A stretch of 64,000 bases of DNA from positions 1 to 64,000 of the forward strand of contig JAPPED010000003.1 of the NCBI GenBank assembly GCA_028824295.1, in the 5' to 3' direction. The translations under genes and the position numbers were made by a program. Each line of letters begins with the position of its first letter. The first letter of the stretch is position 1. The notes under the pieces were generated by a model. The model did no database searches and was not told the origin of the DNA. It was given only the letters and a program-made list of their open reading frames with translations. Positions 17,915 to 27,668 of the stretch are shown in pieces. The stretch comes from Rhodospirillales bacterium. GTDB taxonomy: Bacteria > Pseudomonadota > Alphaproteobacteria > TMED109.

Positions 17915-18718
17915 ATGACGGTACTCAATGAATCCATGCGGCGGCAGTTCCAGCACCGCGGGTTCCTCTTGCTGCCCAGCCTCTTTTCGGAGGATGAGAT
18001 CGCTCACGTGCGTTCCGCGGTCGCGGCGGTCGCGGCACGGAAAGGCCCCGAGGTGATCCACGAACCGGATTCAGACGTCGTCAGAATGGTTTACGGCGCA
18101 CACCGCTTCAACGAGGCCTTCGGTCGTCTCGCGAGGCACCCCCGCTGGCTGGAACCGGTCCAGGCTCTGATGGGCGGTCCGGTCTACATCCACCAGTCGC
18201 GCCTCAACACCAAAGCCGCATTTCACGGCGGCCCCTGGACGTGGCATCAGGACTATGCCACCTGGTCGAACCGCGACGGGCTCCTGGAACCGCGCGCCTT
18301 TATGGTCGCGATCCTGCTGGACCAGGCCAGTACCAGCAACGGACCGCTCATGCTGGTGCCGGGTTCTCACCGTTGCGGACTGATTGCCGATGCCGTGGAC
18401 AACCAGGAGTCGTCCAGCTACACGGTGTTCGAGATCGGCGAGGAGCGTCTCGCGCAGATTGTCCGGACTGGTGGCATCGAGTTGTTCGTCGGACCACCCG
18501 GTTCCGTGTTGATCACCCATGCCAACATGGTTCACGGGTCGGCCGGCAACATCACCCCCTGGCCGAGGCGCATCTTTTACCTGAATGTCGCCGCAGTCGA
18601 CAATCCGCCCACCAAGTTCGACCGCCCGGAGCATCTCTGCACCCGCGACTGGTCCGCCGTCGGGCCCCTGGACGATGACTGTCTCCGCATGCTCGGGCCA
18701 AGTTCGGCGGCGCGCTGA
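17915..18718 (+). CDS. PhyH-family Fe(II)/2-oxoglutarate dioxygenase, ectoine-hydroxylase-like
   Basis: The 267-residue enzyme belongs to the phytanoyl-CoA dioxygenase family. His111 and Asp113 (TWHQDYATW) and His207 (ANMVHGSAGN) form the iron triad, and Arg218/219 (PWPRRIFYLN) would bind 2-oxoglutarate. HQSRLNTKAAF, the WHQD..TW block and SNGPLMLVPGSH closely resemble EctD, the ectoine hydroxylase. No ectABC genes are near, and EctD proteins are usually about 300 residues, so a related substrate is equally possible. It is a plus-strand single gene between two minus-strand core blocks. Confidence 0.82.
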   Translation: MTVLNESMRRQFQHRGFLLLPSLFSEDEIAHVRSAVAAVAARKGPEVIHEPDSDVVRMVYGAHRFNEAFGRLARHPRWLEPVQALMGGPVYIHQSRLNTKAAFHGGPWTWHQDYATWSNRDGLLEPRAFMVAILLDQASTSNGPLMLVPGSHRCGLIADAVDNQESSSYTVFEIGEERLAQIVRTGGIELFVGPPGSVLITHANMVHGSAGNITPWPRRIFYLNVAAVDNPPTKFDRPEHLCTRDWSAVGPLDDDCLRMLGPSSAAR

Positions 18719-18818
18719 AGGGGAGACAGGCGCGCTGCGAGCAACCTGCGACCAATCGAATCACGCCAGGCGGTCAGGCGGAAGTTTGTTGGAATGCCGG
18801 GTCGTGTAGCGGCGCCCG

Positions 18819-20816
18819 TCAAGCGAATTCCGCGATCACCTCTTCAGCGGCGATATTGTCGCCCGCCCTTACGCCGATTTTCCGGATAACGCCGTCGCGC
18901 TCTGCCCGAAGTTGATTCTCCGCCTTCATTGCCTCCACCACTGCGATCACCTGGCCTGCCCGTACCTCATCGCCCTCTGCCACTGCAATCGAAATCACCA
19001 AGCCAGGCATGGGGCTGCATAACCGATTTGAGTGGTCCGGCAGAGTCTTCTTTGGCATGTGGACGGCGAGTGCGGCAATTTCGGGAGTCCGGACCAAGGT
19101 CCTGGTCGTCACGCCAGCATGAGTGAACGTCCATCCCTCCACCGCCGGGTCGATCTGGATGACCACCGACTTCGCGTTCACTCGGCCGTGGAACACGACT
19201 TGGCCGGGACACCACGTACTCCTTACTGCCAATTGCCGATCGCCGACTTCCACGTCGCATCCGCCATCGGCAGCACGGACCGTGCAGGGGACAGCTTCTT
19301 CACCCAGCATGACCACGGCTTGCCATGCCTGCCGCTCCGCTGGCGGCCCTACCCGAGATTCCTCGGTCTGCTGGACGAATGCAGCCACTGCGATCAGCGC
19401 ATCCCTGGTCTCTCCTTCGGGAAGGGGCGGTCGGTAGCCGTCAGGGTACTCGGCATCGAGAAAGCCTGTATCGAGGTCCCCTTGCTCGAATCTCCTGGTT
19501 CGGGCCACGCCGGCGAGAAAGGCGACGTTTGTTCGTGGACCTCGAATGTAGAATCCGTCCAACGCTGCTTGCATCGAACGTACCGCAGTCTGCCGGTCCT
19601 TGCCGTAGGTGATCACCTTGGCGATCATCGGGTCGTAGTGCGGGGTGATTTCCGAACCCTCGACTACCCCTGTATCGATGCGGACGCCGTTTCCGGCCAG
19701 CGTCGGCGGTGTCGTCAATCGTCGAATTCGGCCAACCGATGGCACAAAGCCACGTTCGGCATCCTCTGCGTAGACCCTGGCTTCGATGGCCCATCCAGCA
19801 TTGCGTGGCACGTCCTGCTGGCGCAGGCGAAGCGGTTCGCCCGCCGCGACCCGCAGCATTTCCTCCACAAGGTCAACGTCCGTGACCTGCTCCGTTACCG
19901 GGTGTTCGACCTGCAGGCGCGTGTTCATTTCAAGGAAGTGGAACTCCCCTTCCGAATCGACAATGAACTCGACGGTGCCGGCTGAGCGGTACCCCACCGC
20001 TTTGGCCAGCGCGACAGCTTGCTTCTCCATCCGTCGACGAACTTCGGGCTCGAACCGAGGCGCCGGGGCCTCCTCGAAAACCTTCTGATGGCGGCGCTGG
20101 ATGGAACACTCGCGCTCACCGAGCGAAATACACTGCCCGTGTGCGTCAGCGAGAATTTGCACTTCAATGTGGCGGGGACTTGGGAAATAGCGTTCGACGA
20201 ATACCCGCGCGTCACCGAAACTTGACTTGGCCTCGCCGGATGCCAGTGGAAACAGTTCTCGGACAGCCGCATTGCTACCCGCGATGCGCATTCCCTTGCC
20301 ACCGCCGCCTGCAGCAGCCTTCAGCATGACGGGATAGCCGATGCCGTCGGCCATGGAAGCTGCCTCGACGGCGGTTCCCGCCGGTCTGGTGTTGCCGGGA
20401 ACGACATTGACACCAGCCTTGGTGGCCAATTCCTTTGCGGCCAGCTTGTCGCCCATGATGTCGATGGCATCCGCCGGCGGACCCACAAAGGTAATGCCGG
20501 CTTCTTCAACCGCGCGGGCAAATGCCGCGTTCTCCGACAGGAACCCGTAGCCAGGATGGATGGCGTCGGCCTTGGTCGCGCGGGCTGCTTCCAGCAGTGT
20601 TGCGATTCGAAGATAGCTCTGGCTTGCCGGCGCTGGGCCGATCGCGACCGCTTCATCGGCAGCCTCCGCGTGGAGCGCGCCCTCGTCGGCCTCAGAAAAT
20701 ACGGCGACGGTCTTGATTCGCATCCGCCGACATGTGCGGATGATGCGACAAGCGATTTCGCCCCGATTGGCGATCAGGACCTTCCGGAACGGCCGGGTCC
20801 GCCGTCGAGGCTTCAC
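18819..20816 (-). CDS. pccA: Propionyl-CoA carboxylase alpha subunit (biotin carboxylase + BCCP)
   Basis: This subunit carboxylates biotin with ATP and bicarbonate and carries the biotin. The N-terminal biotin carboxylase domain has [42 protein letters not shown] and [15 protein letters not shown] linker domain follows, then the C-terminal biotinyl domain with [10 protein letters not shown] and the biotin site EAMKAEN. That site is normally AMKM, so the residue after the biotinyl Lys is changed to Ala. GTG at 20816 overlaps the pccB stop as GTGA. Total length (665) is normal for PccA. Confidence 0.92.
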   Translation of the reverse strand: MKPRRRTRPFRKVLIANRGEIACRIIRTCRRMRIKTVAVFSEADEGALHAEAADEAVAIGPAPASQSYLRIATLLEAARATKADAIHPGYGFLSENAAFARAVEEAGITFVGPPADAIDIMGDKLAAKELATKAGVNVVPGNTRPAGTAVEAASMADGIGYPVMLKAAAGGGGKGMRIAGSNAAVRELFPLASGEAKSSFGDARVFVERYFPSPRHIEVQILADAHGQCISLGERECSIQRRHQKVFEEAPAPRFEPEVRRRMEKQAVALAKAVGYRSAGTVEFIVDSEGEFHFLEMNTRLQVEHPVTEQVTDVDLVEEMLRVAAGEPLRLRQQDVPRNAGWAIEARVYAEDAERGFVPSVGRIRRLTTPPTLAGNGVRIDTGVVEGSEITPHYDPMIAKVITYGKDRQTAVRSMQAALDGFYIRGPRTNVAFLAGVARTRRFEQGDLDTGFLDAEYPDGYRPPLPEGETRDALIAVAAFVQQTEESRVGPPAERQAWQAVVMLGEEAVPCTVRAADGGCDVEVGDRQLAVRSTWCPGQVVFHGRVNAKSVVIQIDPAVEGWTFTHAGVTTRTLVRTPEIAALAVHMPKKTLPDHSNRLCSPMPGLVISIAVAEGDEVRAGQVIAVVEAMKAENQLRAERDGVIRKIGVRAGDNIAAEEVIAEFA

Positions 20817-22345
20817 AGCGGGATGTTTCCGTGCTTCTTCGATGGATTCGTCAGCTGCTTGTTGCGAAGCATTTTCAGCGAACGGGCAATCCGGGTCCGG
20901 GTTTCACGCGGGAGAATAATGTCGTCGATGTAACCTCGACTGGCCGCCACGAACGGGTTCGCAAACTTGCGGCGATAGTCGTCGGTGCGCTGCTGGATTT
21001 TCTCGGGGTCGCCGATGTCCCCCCGGAAGATAATTTCCACGGCGCCCTTTGGTCCCATGACGGCAATTTCTGCAGTCGGCCAGGCCAGGTTGATATCGCC
21101 TCGAAGATGCTTTGACGCCATCACGTCATAGGCTCCCCCGTACGCCTTACGCGTGATCACGGTAATCTTTGGAGAAGTGGTTTCCGCGTAGGCAAACAGG
21201 AGCTTGGCCCCATGCTTGATCAGGCCGCCGTACTCCTGGTCGGTTCCGGGCAAGAAGCCGGGGACATCGACGAAGGTCACGATGGGAATGTGGAAGCAGT
21301 CGCAGAAACGCACAAATCGAGCAGCTTTCCGGCTCGAGTTGATGTCCAGACAGCCAGCGAGCTCCATTGGCTGGTTGGCTACCACTCCTACCGTCCGTCC
21401 CTCGACTCGGCCGAAGCCGATCAAGATGTTGCCGGCGAAGTCGGGCTGGATTTCGAAGAAATCGCCCTCATCCAGGACTTTCTCGAGAACCTCTCGCATG
21501 TCGTACGGCTTGTTGGGATGTGCAGGGACCAGCGAGTCCAGCGAGGGCTCCATGCGACCAGCAGGATCTGCGGTCTCGCGGATCGGCACCTGGTCACGAT
21601 TTGAAAGCGGCAGGAAATGGAACAGGCGCCGTATTTGCGTGAGGGTTTCGAGATCATTGTCGAAGGCGAGATCCGCGACACCTGACGTCGCGGTGTGGGT
21701 TCGTGCGCCACCGAGCTCCTCGTGCGAGACCTCTTCTTGAATCACAGTCTTCACGACGTCTGGCCCGGTAACGAACATGTAGCTTGTGTCGCGCACCATG
21801 CAGATGAAGTCGGTCATCGCCGGCGAATAGACGGCACCGCCCGCGCACGGGCCCATGATTACCGAGATCTGCGGGATGACACCCGAGGCCAGCACGTTGC
21901 GTTGAAACACCTCGGCGTAGCCGCCGAGCGATGCGACGCCTTCCTGGATCCGCGCACCTCCGGAATCATTCAGGCCGATTACCGGCGCCCCTACCTTCAT
22001 GGCCTGATCCATGACTTTGCAGATCTTCTCTGCATGGGCCTCCGACAGTGATCCACCAAACACGGTGAAGTCCTGGCTGAACACAAACACCGGGCGAGCT
22101 CCGATTTCGCCCCAGCCGGTGACGACTCCGTCGCCGGGGATGGTTTGCCGCTGCATGCCGAAATCGCCGCTCCGGTGCTCGACAAACATGTCGAACTCCT
22201 CGAATGATCCTGGATCCAAGAGCGCGGAGAGACGTTCCCGTGCGGTCAGCTTTCCCTTGGCGTGCTGCTTCTTTATGCGCGCCTTGCCGCCGCCCAAATG
22301 GGCGTCACGGCGTTTCTTCTGGAGAGTTCGTAGAACGTCTTGCAT
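20813..22345 (-). CDS. pccB: Propionyl-CoA carboxylase beta subunit (carboxyltransferase)
   Basis: PccB transfers the carboxyl group from biotin to propionyl-CoA, giving methylmalonyl-CoA for propionate and odd-chain or branched-chain catabolism. The 510 residues have both crotonase-like halves. The CoA/biotin-binding blocks include [66 protein letters not shown] and [11 protein letters not shown]. The [24 protein letters not shown] stretch is characteristic of PccB rather than AccD or MccB. It forms a two-gene operon with pccA. No methylmalonyl-CoA mutase or epimerase gene is in this window. Confidence 0.93.
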   Translation of the reverse strand: MQDVLRTLQKKRRDAHLGGGKARIKKQHAKGKLTARERLSALLDPGSFEEFDMFVEHRSGDFGMQRQTIPGDGVVTGWGEIGARPVFVFSQDFTVFGGSLSEAHAEKICKVMDQAMKVGAPVIGLNDSGGARIQEGVASLGGYAEVFQRNVLASGVIPQISVIMGPCAGGAVYSPAMTDFICMVRDTSYMFVTGPDVVKTVIQEEVSHEELGGARTHTATSGVADLAFDNDLETLTQIRRLFHFLPLSNRDQVPIRETADPAGRMEPSLDSLVPAHPNKPYDMREVLEKVLDEGDFFEIQPDFAGNILIGFGRVEGRTVGVVANQPMELAGCLDINSSRKAARFVRFCDCFHIPIVTFVDVPGFLPGTDQEYGGLIKHGAKLLFAYAETTSPKITVITRKAYGGAYDVMASKHLRGDINLAWPTAEIAVMGPKGAVEIIFRGDIGDPEKIQQRTDDYRRKFANPFVAASRGYIDDIILPRETRTRIARSLKMLRNKQLTNPSKKHGNIPL

Positions 22346-22529
22346 GGCAATCTAGCGAGGGATGTCGCCGGGGTGGAGGCTAGCGGCAATCAGGCGAAAT
22401 CAGGTTCGCAACGATTGCCCCCGTGATCGATGCTTGGGCAGACGGTGCCAAACCGACGGAACAGACTACCTGTTCGCTGCTGCCGCCATGCTAACAGATG
22501 TCCATCGATGTCTTCGGCCGCCAATGCGG

Positions 22530-25265
22530 TCATGGCCGGGTAAGTTTTAGTTCGATCCGCCGGTTACGACGGAGTGCCGCCGGATTGGTTTCCGGGTCTA
22601 TCGGTTGGAACTCCGCGAAACCCGCAATCGAAAGCCTCTCGGGAGGCATCCCATTGTCAAGGAGGATACGGGCGACCGCAGTGGCCCGTGCGACCGACAA
22701 CTCCCAATTGGAGGGAAACTGGTCGGTAGCAATCGGGTCAGTGTCGGTATGTCCCTCGATTTGAAGAACCCATGGTACGTCGTCGGGAATTTCCCCAGCG
22801 AGGACCTTCAAAGCGTCAGAGACCTGGGTGATTTCGCGCCGACCGTTCGGCCCAATTTCCGCGGAACCGCTGGCGAACAGCACTTCGGACTGAAAGATGA
22901 AGCGATCGCCCACGATCCTTACATCCGAGCGGTCGCCAAGGATGTCGCGGAGTCGTCCGAAGAATTCGGACCGATAACGCGCCAGCTCACTGACCCTGGT
23001 GGCCAAGGCCGCATTGAGGCGCTTGCCGAGCTCGACAATCTGGATTCCCTTGGCTTCACGGTCGGCCTCGGCCGCGTCCAGAAGCCGTCCGAGTTCATCC
23101 AGCCTGGCGCGTACGTCGGCCAACTGGCGGTTCAGCAAGGTCGCCTGCTCCCTTGCTGCGACCGAAAGCGCGCGCTCCTGTTCCAGGTCTGCTTCCGTCT
23201 GCAATAGGTCCGTTCGGGCTGCTGCTGCCGCCGCCGCGAGTTCGGCCAGTCGTTCTTCCAGCCGTTCCTTGTCGAGCTCCAGGTTTCTGGCCTGGTCAGA
23301 CAGGCCTTGCTCCGAAGACCGAACGCGGCTGAGGTTCGCACGCAGTGCCTGCTCGCTGCCACGCAGCCGTTCGATCTCGTCCCGTAGTTCTGTTTCCTGT
23401 GCCTGCGCCTCACCGAGCGACCGCCGCAGCGTCCTGACCTCGGATGACAGGTCCCGGTTGCGTGTCTGCAGGCCGGTTTCCAGGGTGCCCGCTTCTTCAA
23501 GTTCCCGGGTAAGTTGCTGGAGGTCGGTGGTCAATTGCTCATTCGTCGTCTGGAGGTTCAATCCCAGCGCTTCAGCGGCCTCGAGCGAGAGCGTGAGCTC
23601 CTGAAAATCTGCACTCAGCACATCGTTCTCGCCCCTTAGTTCACTGCTGCGCGCCTCAGCAATCTCAAGTGCCCGCGTGAGTTCCAGAAGTTCGGCGGAC
23701 AGCGATTCGTTCTGGGTCCGGAGCTCGTCTCCGCGACTCCGGGTTTCGGCCAGAGCGCGCGAGAGCCGCTGGATGTCGACGTCGAGAGCTTCATTGGCGG
23801 CCTGCAGGTCGTCGCCACGGGTTTCCGCGGCGGCGAGAGACTGCGACAGGCGCGTGACGTCGGCATTGAGGCCTTCGTTTTCCGTCTGGAGGTCGTCGCC
23901 ACGAGTTTCGGCCGCAGCCAGAGCCTGCGCCAGTCGCTGGATGCTGGCGTGGAGGTCTTCGTTTTCTGCTTGGAGGTCGTTGCCGCGAGTTTCGGCGGCG
24001 GCGAAAGCCTCGGTAAGCTGCCTGACGTTGTCCTCAAGCGATTGATTCCGCGCTTGCAGGTCCTCGCCGTGCGTGTTGGCCGTTTCCAGGGCGCGCCGAA
24101 GCTGCAGGATGTCGCGAGCCAGTAGCTCGTTTGTGTTCTGTAACTCGTTGCCGTGGCGCTGTGCTGCTTCCAGCGCAGCGGTCAACTGCCGGATGTTGGC
24201 GTTGAGGCCCTCGTTCTCGTTTCGAAGTTCATTGCCGCGAGCTTCGGCCTCCCCGAGTGACTGTGAGAGCTGACGAACGTCCACAACAAGGGTTTCGTTC
24301 TGGACCAGAAGGTCGTCACCACGGGTCTCGGCGCTCATCAGCGCTTGTGCCAACCGTTGGACCTCGGCATCGAGGGATTCGCTTTCCGTCTGCAGCTCGT
24401 CGCCGCGCATCCGCGCCGCCGCCAGTTCCTGTGTGAGCTGTTCGACCTGCGTATCGAGAGCCTCGCCCCGGGTCTGAAGGTCATCGCCCCTGGTGCGGGC
24501 CGTCGCGAGGTCTTGCGTCAATCGCTGAACGTCGGCATCCAAGGCCTGATTCCGGGCTTGGAGATCATCGCCGCGGGTCTGTGCCGTCGCCAAGTCTCGT
24601 GTCAGCCGTTGAACGTCGGTGTCGAGGGCCTGATTCCGGGCCTGGAGGTCATCGCCGCGGGTCTGTGCTGTCGCCAGTTTCTGCGTGAGCTGCGTCACAT
24701 CTTCGGAAAGAGAATCGTTTTGGTTCTTCAGGTCTGCAGCGAGCGTCTCGGTTTCCTGTACCAGCTGTGTGAGTCGTCGGACATCTGCCGCAAGCGCGTC
24801 ATTCTGGGCTTGTCGATTTGCAGCAACGGTTTCGGCTGCCGCGAGCGACTGTGTGAGCTCGCGGACCTGGAGAGTCAGCTGCTCGTTTCTCGTCTCCAGG
24901 TCTTGCCCGAGGGCTTCAGCAGCCTGAAGCGACTCGGTGAGGAGTCGGACTTCATCGCTGAGGCGAACGTTGGCTCCACGCAGGTTGCTGACTTGAGCCT
25001 TGGAGTCATTGAGCGATTGGGTGAGATCGAGGACATTCTCGGACAATTCGGCGTTCTGGGTTTCCTCCCGGGCAAGTTGCGCTGTCAGCGCATCCATCTG
25101 TGAGGTCAGTGACTGCAGTTCCGCATCCCGCCCCTTTAGCAGCAACCCCAGCACAAACTCGGACAGGACATAGATCGCAAGCAGAAAAACGAGGACGAGC
25201 AGTAATGTTGAGATACCGTCGACAAAGCCCGGCCAGATGTTGGGAGATTGGCGTCGCGTGGGCAC
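22530..25265 (-). CDS. MotB/OmpA-like peptidoglycan-binding protein with giant periplasmic coiled coil
   Basis: The 911-residue protein has one N-terminal membrane helix (about 17-43). Asp16, in PGFVDGIST, sits where MotB, TolR and ZorB carry their proton-binding Asp. A coiled coil follows from about residue 46 to 765. Its core, residues 66-625, is twenty consecutive 28-residue (four-heptad) units with no indels. The C-terminal 140 residues form an OmpA-like peptidoglycan-binding domain (FIFQSEVLFASGSAEI, IEGHTDTDPI, LSVARATAVARIL, RRNRRIELKL). GTG start, nine bases after the MotA-like gene. Known MotB or TolR proteins are 140-350 residues, so this is several times longer. It is not flagellar: no flagellar genes are nearby. 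The function is unknown. Confidence 0.88.
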   Translation of the reverse strand: MPTRRQSPNIWPGFVDGISTLLLVLVFLLAIYVLSEFVLGLLLKGRDAELQSLTSQMDALTAQLAREETQNAELSENVLDLTQSLNDSKAQVSNLRGANVRLSDEVRLLTESLQAAEALGQDLETRNEQLTLQVRELTQSLAAAETVAANRQAQNDALAADVRRLTQLVQETETLAADLKNQNDSLSEDVTQLTQKLATAQTRGDDLQARNQALDTDVQRLTRDLATAQTRGDDLQARNQALDADVQRLTQDLATARTRGDDLQTRGEALDTQVEQLTQELAAARMRGDELQTESESLDAEVQRLAQALMSAETRGDDLLVQNETLVVDVRQLSQSLGEAEARGNELRNENEGLNANIRQLTAALEAAQRHGNELQNTNELLARDILQLRRALETANTHGEDLQARNQSLEDNVRQLTEAFAAAETRGNDLQAENEDLHASIQRLAQALAAAETRGDDLQTENEGLNADVTRLSQSLAAAETRGDDLQAANEALDVDIQRLSRALAETRSRGDELRTQNESLSAELLELTRALEIAEARSSELRGENDVLSADFQELTLSLEAAEALGLNLQTTNEQLTTDLQQLTRELEEAGTLETGLQTRNRDLSSEVRTLRRSLGEAQAQETELRDEIERLRGSEQALRANLSRVRSSEQGLSDQARNLELDKERLEERLAELAAAAAAARTDLLQTEADLEQERALSVAAREQATLLNRQLADVRARLDELGRLLDAAEADREAKGIQIVELGKRLNAALATRVSELARYRSEFFGRLRDILGDRSDVRIVGDRFIFQSEVLFASGSAEIGPNGRREITQVSDALKVLAGEIPDDVPWVLQIEGHTDTDPIATDQFPSNWELSVARATAVARILLDNGMPPERLSIAGFAEFQPIDPETNPAALRRNRRIELKLTRP
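23391..25070 (-). repeat. Twenty tandem 84-bp units encoding 28-residue coiled-coil repeats
   Basis: Each unit follows the pattern DLQxxNxxLxxDVxxLTxxLAxAxTRGD and is exactly 84 bp; I aligned all twenty by eye without a gap. Units at 24567-24650 and 24483-24566 are almost identical (DLQARNQALDTD/DLQARNQALDAD), which suggests recent duplication. Outer units are more diverged. A 21st, weaker unit may follow at 23307-23390. Confidence 0.92.
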
Positions 25266-25274
25266 GCCGCAGGC

Positions 25275-26489
25275 TCAGCGCTTGGACCGCGCCTGATCGG
25301 TACTGCGCGACTTTGCCTCGGGCTTGGCTGCTGCCGAGGAAGTGCGTCGCGTCGTTTTCGAAGTAACCCTGGTCGGTTTGGACTCCGGCACGGAAGTACT
25401 CAGGGTGCGTGCGAGCAGCTTGATTTCGCCGCGCACGCCTTGGAGAAAAGCCTCCTGACCGGCGGCGTTCGCTTCGACCAAGCGCTTGAGGTTGGAATCC
25501 ATGCTGCGCAGATGCGCCAAGGAGTGTTCGTCAAGATTGCCGCCAGTGTCGGCGATGCGTTCAATCTGCCGAACAATGGACGACTGATCGCTTCGCAGCT
25601 GATCTCCGAGGGCCGCAATCTGGGTGGCGATCGAGGACATCGACTCGCTGACGTTGCGACGTTCATTCTCTCCCCTGACCAGCGCTTTCTGGAGTTCATC
25701 GATGCTTTCCGCAGTCTGCTCAAGCAGCGCCTGCACGTAGACCGGAACCGGAGTGTGTCCCAGCTCCAACTCGCTGCCGCTCCCTGCAGAAACGTGTGCC
25801 CGGCGAGCAAGCCACTCTTCAAGATCTAGGTAGAAGCGATTCTGTGCCTGGGCAACCTGCAGGTCGAGGAAACCAAGGACCAGCGAGCCCGCAAGTCCGA
25901 ACAGCGACGAGCTGAACGCAGTACCCATGCCAGCCAGAGGCTCGGTCAGCCCCGCCTTCAATGATCCGAAGATCGACGCGACGTCCCCGCCTTCACTGAT
26001 CGAGAGATTGCCGATGACGGCGCCGAACGAGCTAACCGTCTGGAGCAGCCCCCAGAACGTCCCCAACAACCCCAGGAAGATCAGTAGCCCGATCATGTAG
26101 CGGGAAATGTCGCGGGTCTCGTCCAGCCGAAAGTTCACCTGGTCGAGCAGCGAGCGCATGGAGAGCGCGGAGATCAGCGGTCGCGACGTCTTGGTCTGTT
26201 CGGTGAACGTGCGCGCAATCGGGGCAAGCAGATTTGGCGGCCGCGCGTTGGCGATACTGACACTCATGCCAGACGCGTAGCGCTCCAGCCAGCGGATTTC
26301 GGGAACCAGCGCCAGGACCTGGCGAAACGAGTACGCAATTCCGATTACCAGCACGCCTGCGATAAGCCCGTTGAGCGCCGGATTGGCGTTAAACGCCTCC
26401 CTGAGCGTAGGCAGCAGCAGCGATGCCAGGCCGCCGGACACCACGACGAACACGACCATGCGAATCAGGAATCGGTGGGGGCTATGCAC
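25275..26489 (-). CDS. MotA/TolQ/ExbB-family proton-channel protein
   Basis: The 404-residue inner-membrane protein has four predicted membrane helices (about 8-28, 40-60, 131-152 and 186-210). The last two carry the MotA/ExbB signature: GLLIFLGLLGTFWGLLQTV and EPLAGMGTAFSSSLFGLAGSLVLGF. It is paired with the MotB-like gene nine bases downstream, so together they should form an ion-driven motor (a pentamer around a dimer in known relatives). The cytoplasmic C-terminus (211-404) is long, helical, and ends in about 35 residues rich in Lys, Arg, Ser and Thr. GTG at 26489 has a GGGA upstream; ATG at 26459 is an alternative. Target unknown. Confidence 0.88.
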   Translation of the reverse strand: MHSPHRFLIRMVVFVVVSGGLASLLLPTLREAFNANPALNGLIAGVLVIGIAYSFRQVLALVPEIRWLERYASGMSVSIANARPPNLLAPIARTFTEQTKTSRPLISALSMRSLLDQVNFRLDETRDISRYMIGLLIFLGLLGTFWGLLQTVSSFGAVIGNLSISEGGDVASIFGSLKAGLTEPLAGMGTAFSSSLFGLAGSLVLGFLDLQVAQAQNRFYLDLEEWLARRAHVSAGSGSELELGHTPVPVYVQALLEQTAESIDELQKALVRGENERRNVSESMSSIATQIAALGDQLRSDQSSIVRQIERIADTGGNLDEHSLAHLRSMDSNLKRLVEANAAGQEAFLQGVRGEIKLLARTLSTSVPESKPTRVTSKTTRRTSSAAAKPEAKSRSTDQARSKR

Positions 26490-26849
26490 GGTTGATTCCC
26501 GCTAGTTGGGCTGAGGCCGACCCGACAGTGGTCGACCCGCGAATGAGGCGGGACACATCTGGCGGACAACAGTCTCGCTGCCAGATAGCGCGCGCGGCCG
26601 CGATCGGCCCAGCATGTCCAACGCGAACAGTACCTGACGAAATGGCAGAAAAATTTGGAAAGATCAAGCTGAGCGGGGTCCGTCGGCGGTATGATTTGCC
26701 CGACGGATACGCCGCTGGTGGCAGGTGCCGAGGGGGCGGCGCGGCAACTCTCCCTGGATCGCCGCCGCAGGCCTCCGTCTGACGTCCATCGACCCGGTGT
26801 CCTGGGGCGAACACGATCGGACTGAACCCCTGCGCGCTTGGTGTCATCG
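26490..26849. other. Intergenic region between the suhB-like gene and the MotA-like gene
   Basis: About 360 bases. The one AT-richer patch (26640-26670) may hold the motor operon promoter. I see no convincing -35/-10 pair, gene or repeat. Confidence 0.5.
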
Positions 26850-27650
26850 TCAGACTTGTCGGTCAGCCTCCGCCAAGCAGTCTTGAAGAGCAATCGCGAT
26901 GTCGGGAGTACCGGCCACCACATCTCCCGTGATCAGCGGACAGGAATTCCTGCGCAGCCCGACGACTGAACCGCCTGCTTCGGTCACACACAGCATGCCC
27001 CCTGCGATGTCCCAAGGGTTCAGGCCAGTCTCCCAGTACCCGTCGATCCGGCCGGACGCTACGTAGCACAGGTCGAGCGCAGCGGCACCGAACCGGCGAA
27101 GTCCGGCCACTCGCTGCATGATCTGACGCTGGCGGGAAAGATGCAGGTCGTGTGCCCCGCGACTCCTGTGCGGCAGACCAAGTGCGATCACCGCTCCGTC
27201 AAGGGTGGAGCGCGGCGTGATGCGGAGACGGCGGTCGTTCACGTAGGCGCCGCGGCCTTTTTCTGCCCAGTAGGCTTCGTGCTTGATGGGATCGAGTACG
27301 AATGCACCGACGATTGTGCCCGCTCGTTCCAGGGCGATCGAAATTGCGAAGTGCGGTATCCCCCGCAGGAAATTCAGGGTTCCGTCAACCGGGTCGACGA
27401 TCCACCGGTGTTCGCCGTCGCCCGCCTCCTCCAGGCCTTCCTCCATGAGAAAACCGTAGCCGGGCCGCGCGCGCGAAAGTTCGCGGTGCAAGATTTCCTG
27501 GGTTCGTATGTCTGCGGATGTAACGAAGTTGTCGGGCCCCTTGAGAGAGACCTGGAGGTTTTCGATTTCGCCGAAATCACGGCGGAGCGGGCGGGCCGCC
27601 TTCTCGGCAGCGCCTGACATGACGTTGATGATGGCAGTCGGATAGGGCAC
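26850..27650 (-). CDS. suhB: Inositol monophosphatase family protein (SuhB-like)
   Basis: This Mg-dependent phosphatase has the family signatures GFLMEEG (metal Glu near residue 70), WIVDPVDGTLNFLRGIP (metal Asp86 and Asp89) and GLNPWDIAGG. Length (266) is normal. SuhB relatives dephosphorylate inositol phosphates and, in enterobacteria, also act on rRNA antitermination; which role applies here is unknown. GTG at 27650. It lies 19 bases after efp, an arrangement I associate with alphaproteobacteria. Confidence 0.9.
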   Translation of the reverse strand: MPYPTAIINVMSGAAEKAARPLRRDFGEIENLQVSLKGPDNFVTSADIRTQEILHRELSRARPGYGFLMEEGLEEAGDGEHRWIVDPVDGTLNFLRGIPHFAISIALERAGTIVGAFVLDPIKHEAYWAEKGRGAYVNDRRLRITPRSTLDGAVIALGLPHRSRGAHDLHLSRQRQIMQRVAGLRRFGAAALDLCYVASGRIDGYWETGLNPWDIAGGMLCVTEAGGSVVGLRRNSCPLITGDVVAGTPDIAIALQDCLAEADRQV

Positions 27651-27668
27651 GGCTGGCGGCCACGCGTC

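Noticed and set aside
23391-25070. CRISPR or other non-coding tandem array
   Set aside because: The 84-bp units are in one open frame, encode perfect four-heptad units and have no spacers.
24345-25103. 252-residue plus-strand open frame with Leu/Gly/Ile repeats
   Set aside because: It is the antisense of the coiled-coil repeats, so its periodicity is inherited.
22530-26489. Zorya anti-phage system
   Set aside because: Only a MotA/MotB-like pair is present; no zorC, zorD or zorE gene flanks it, and the neighbours are housekeeping genes.
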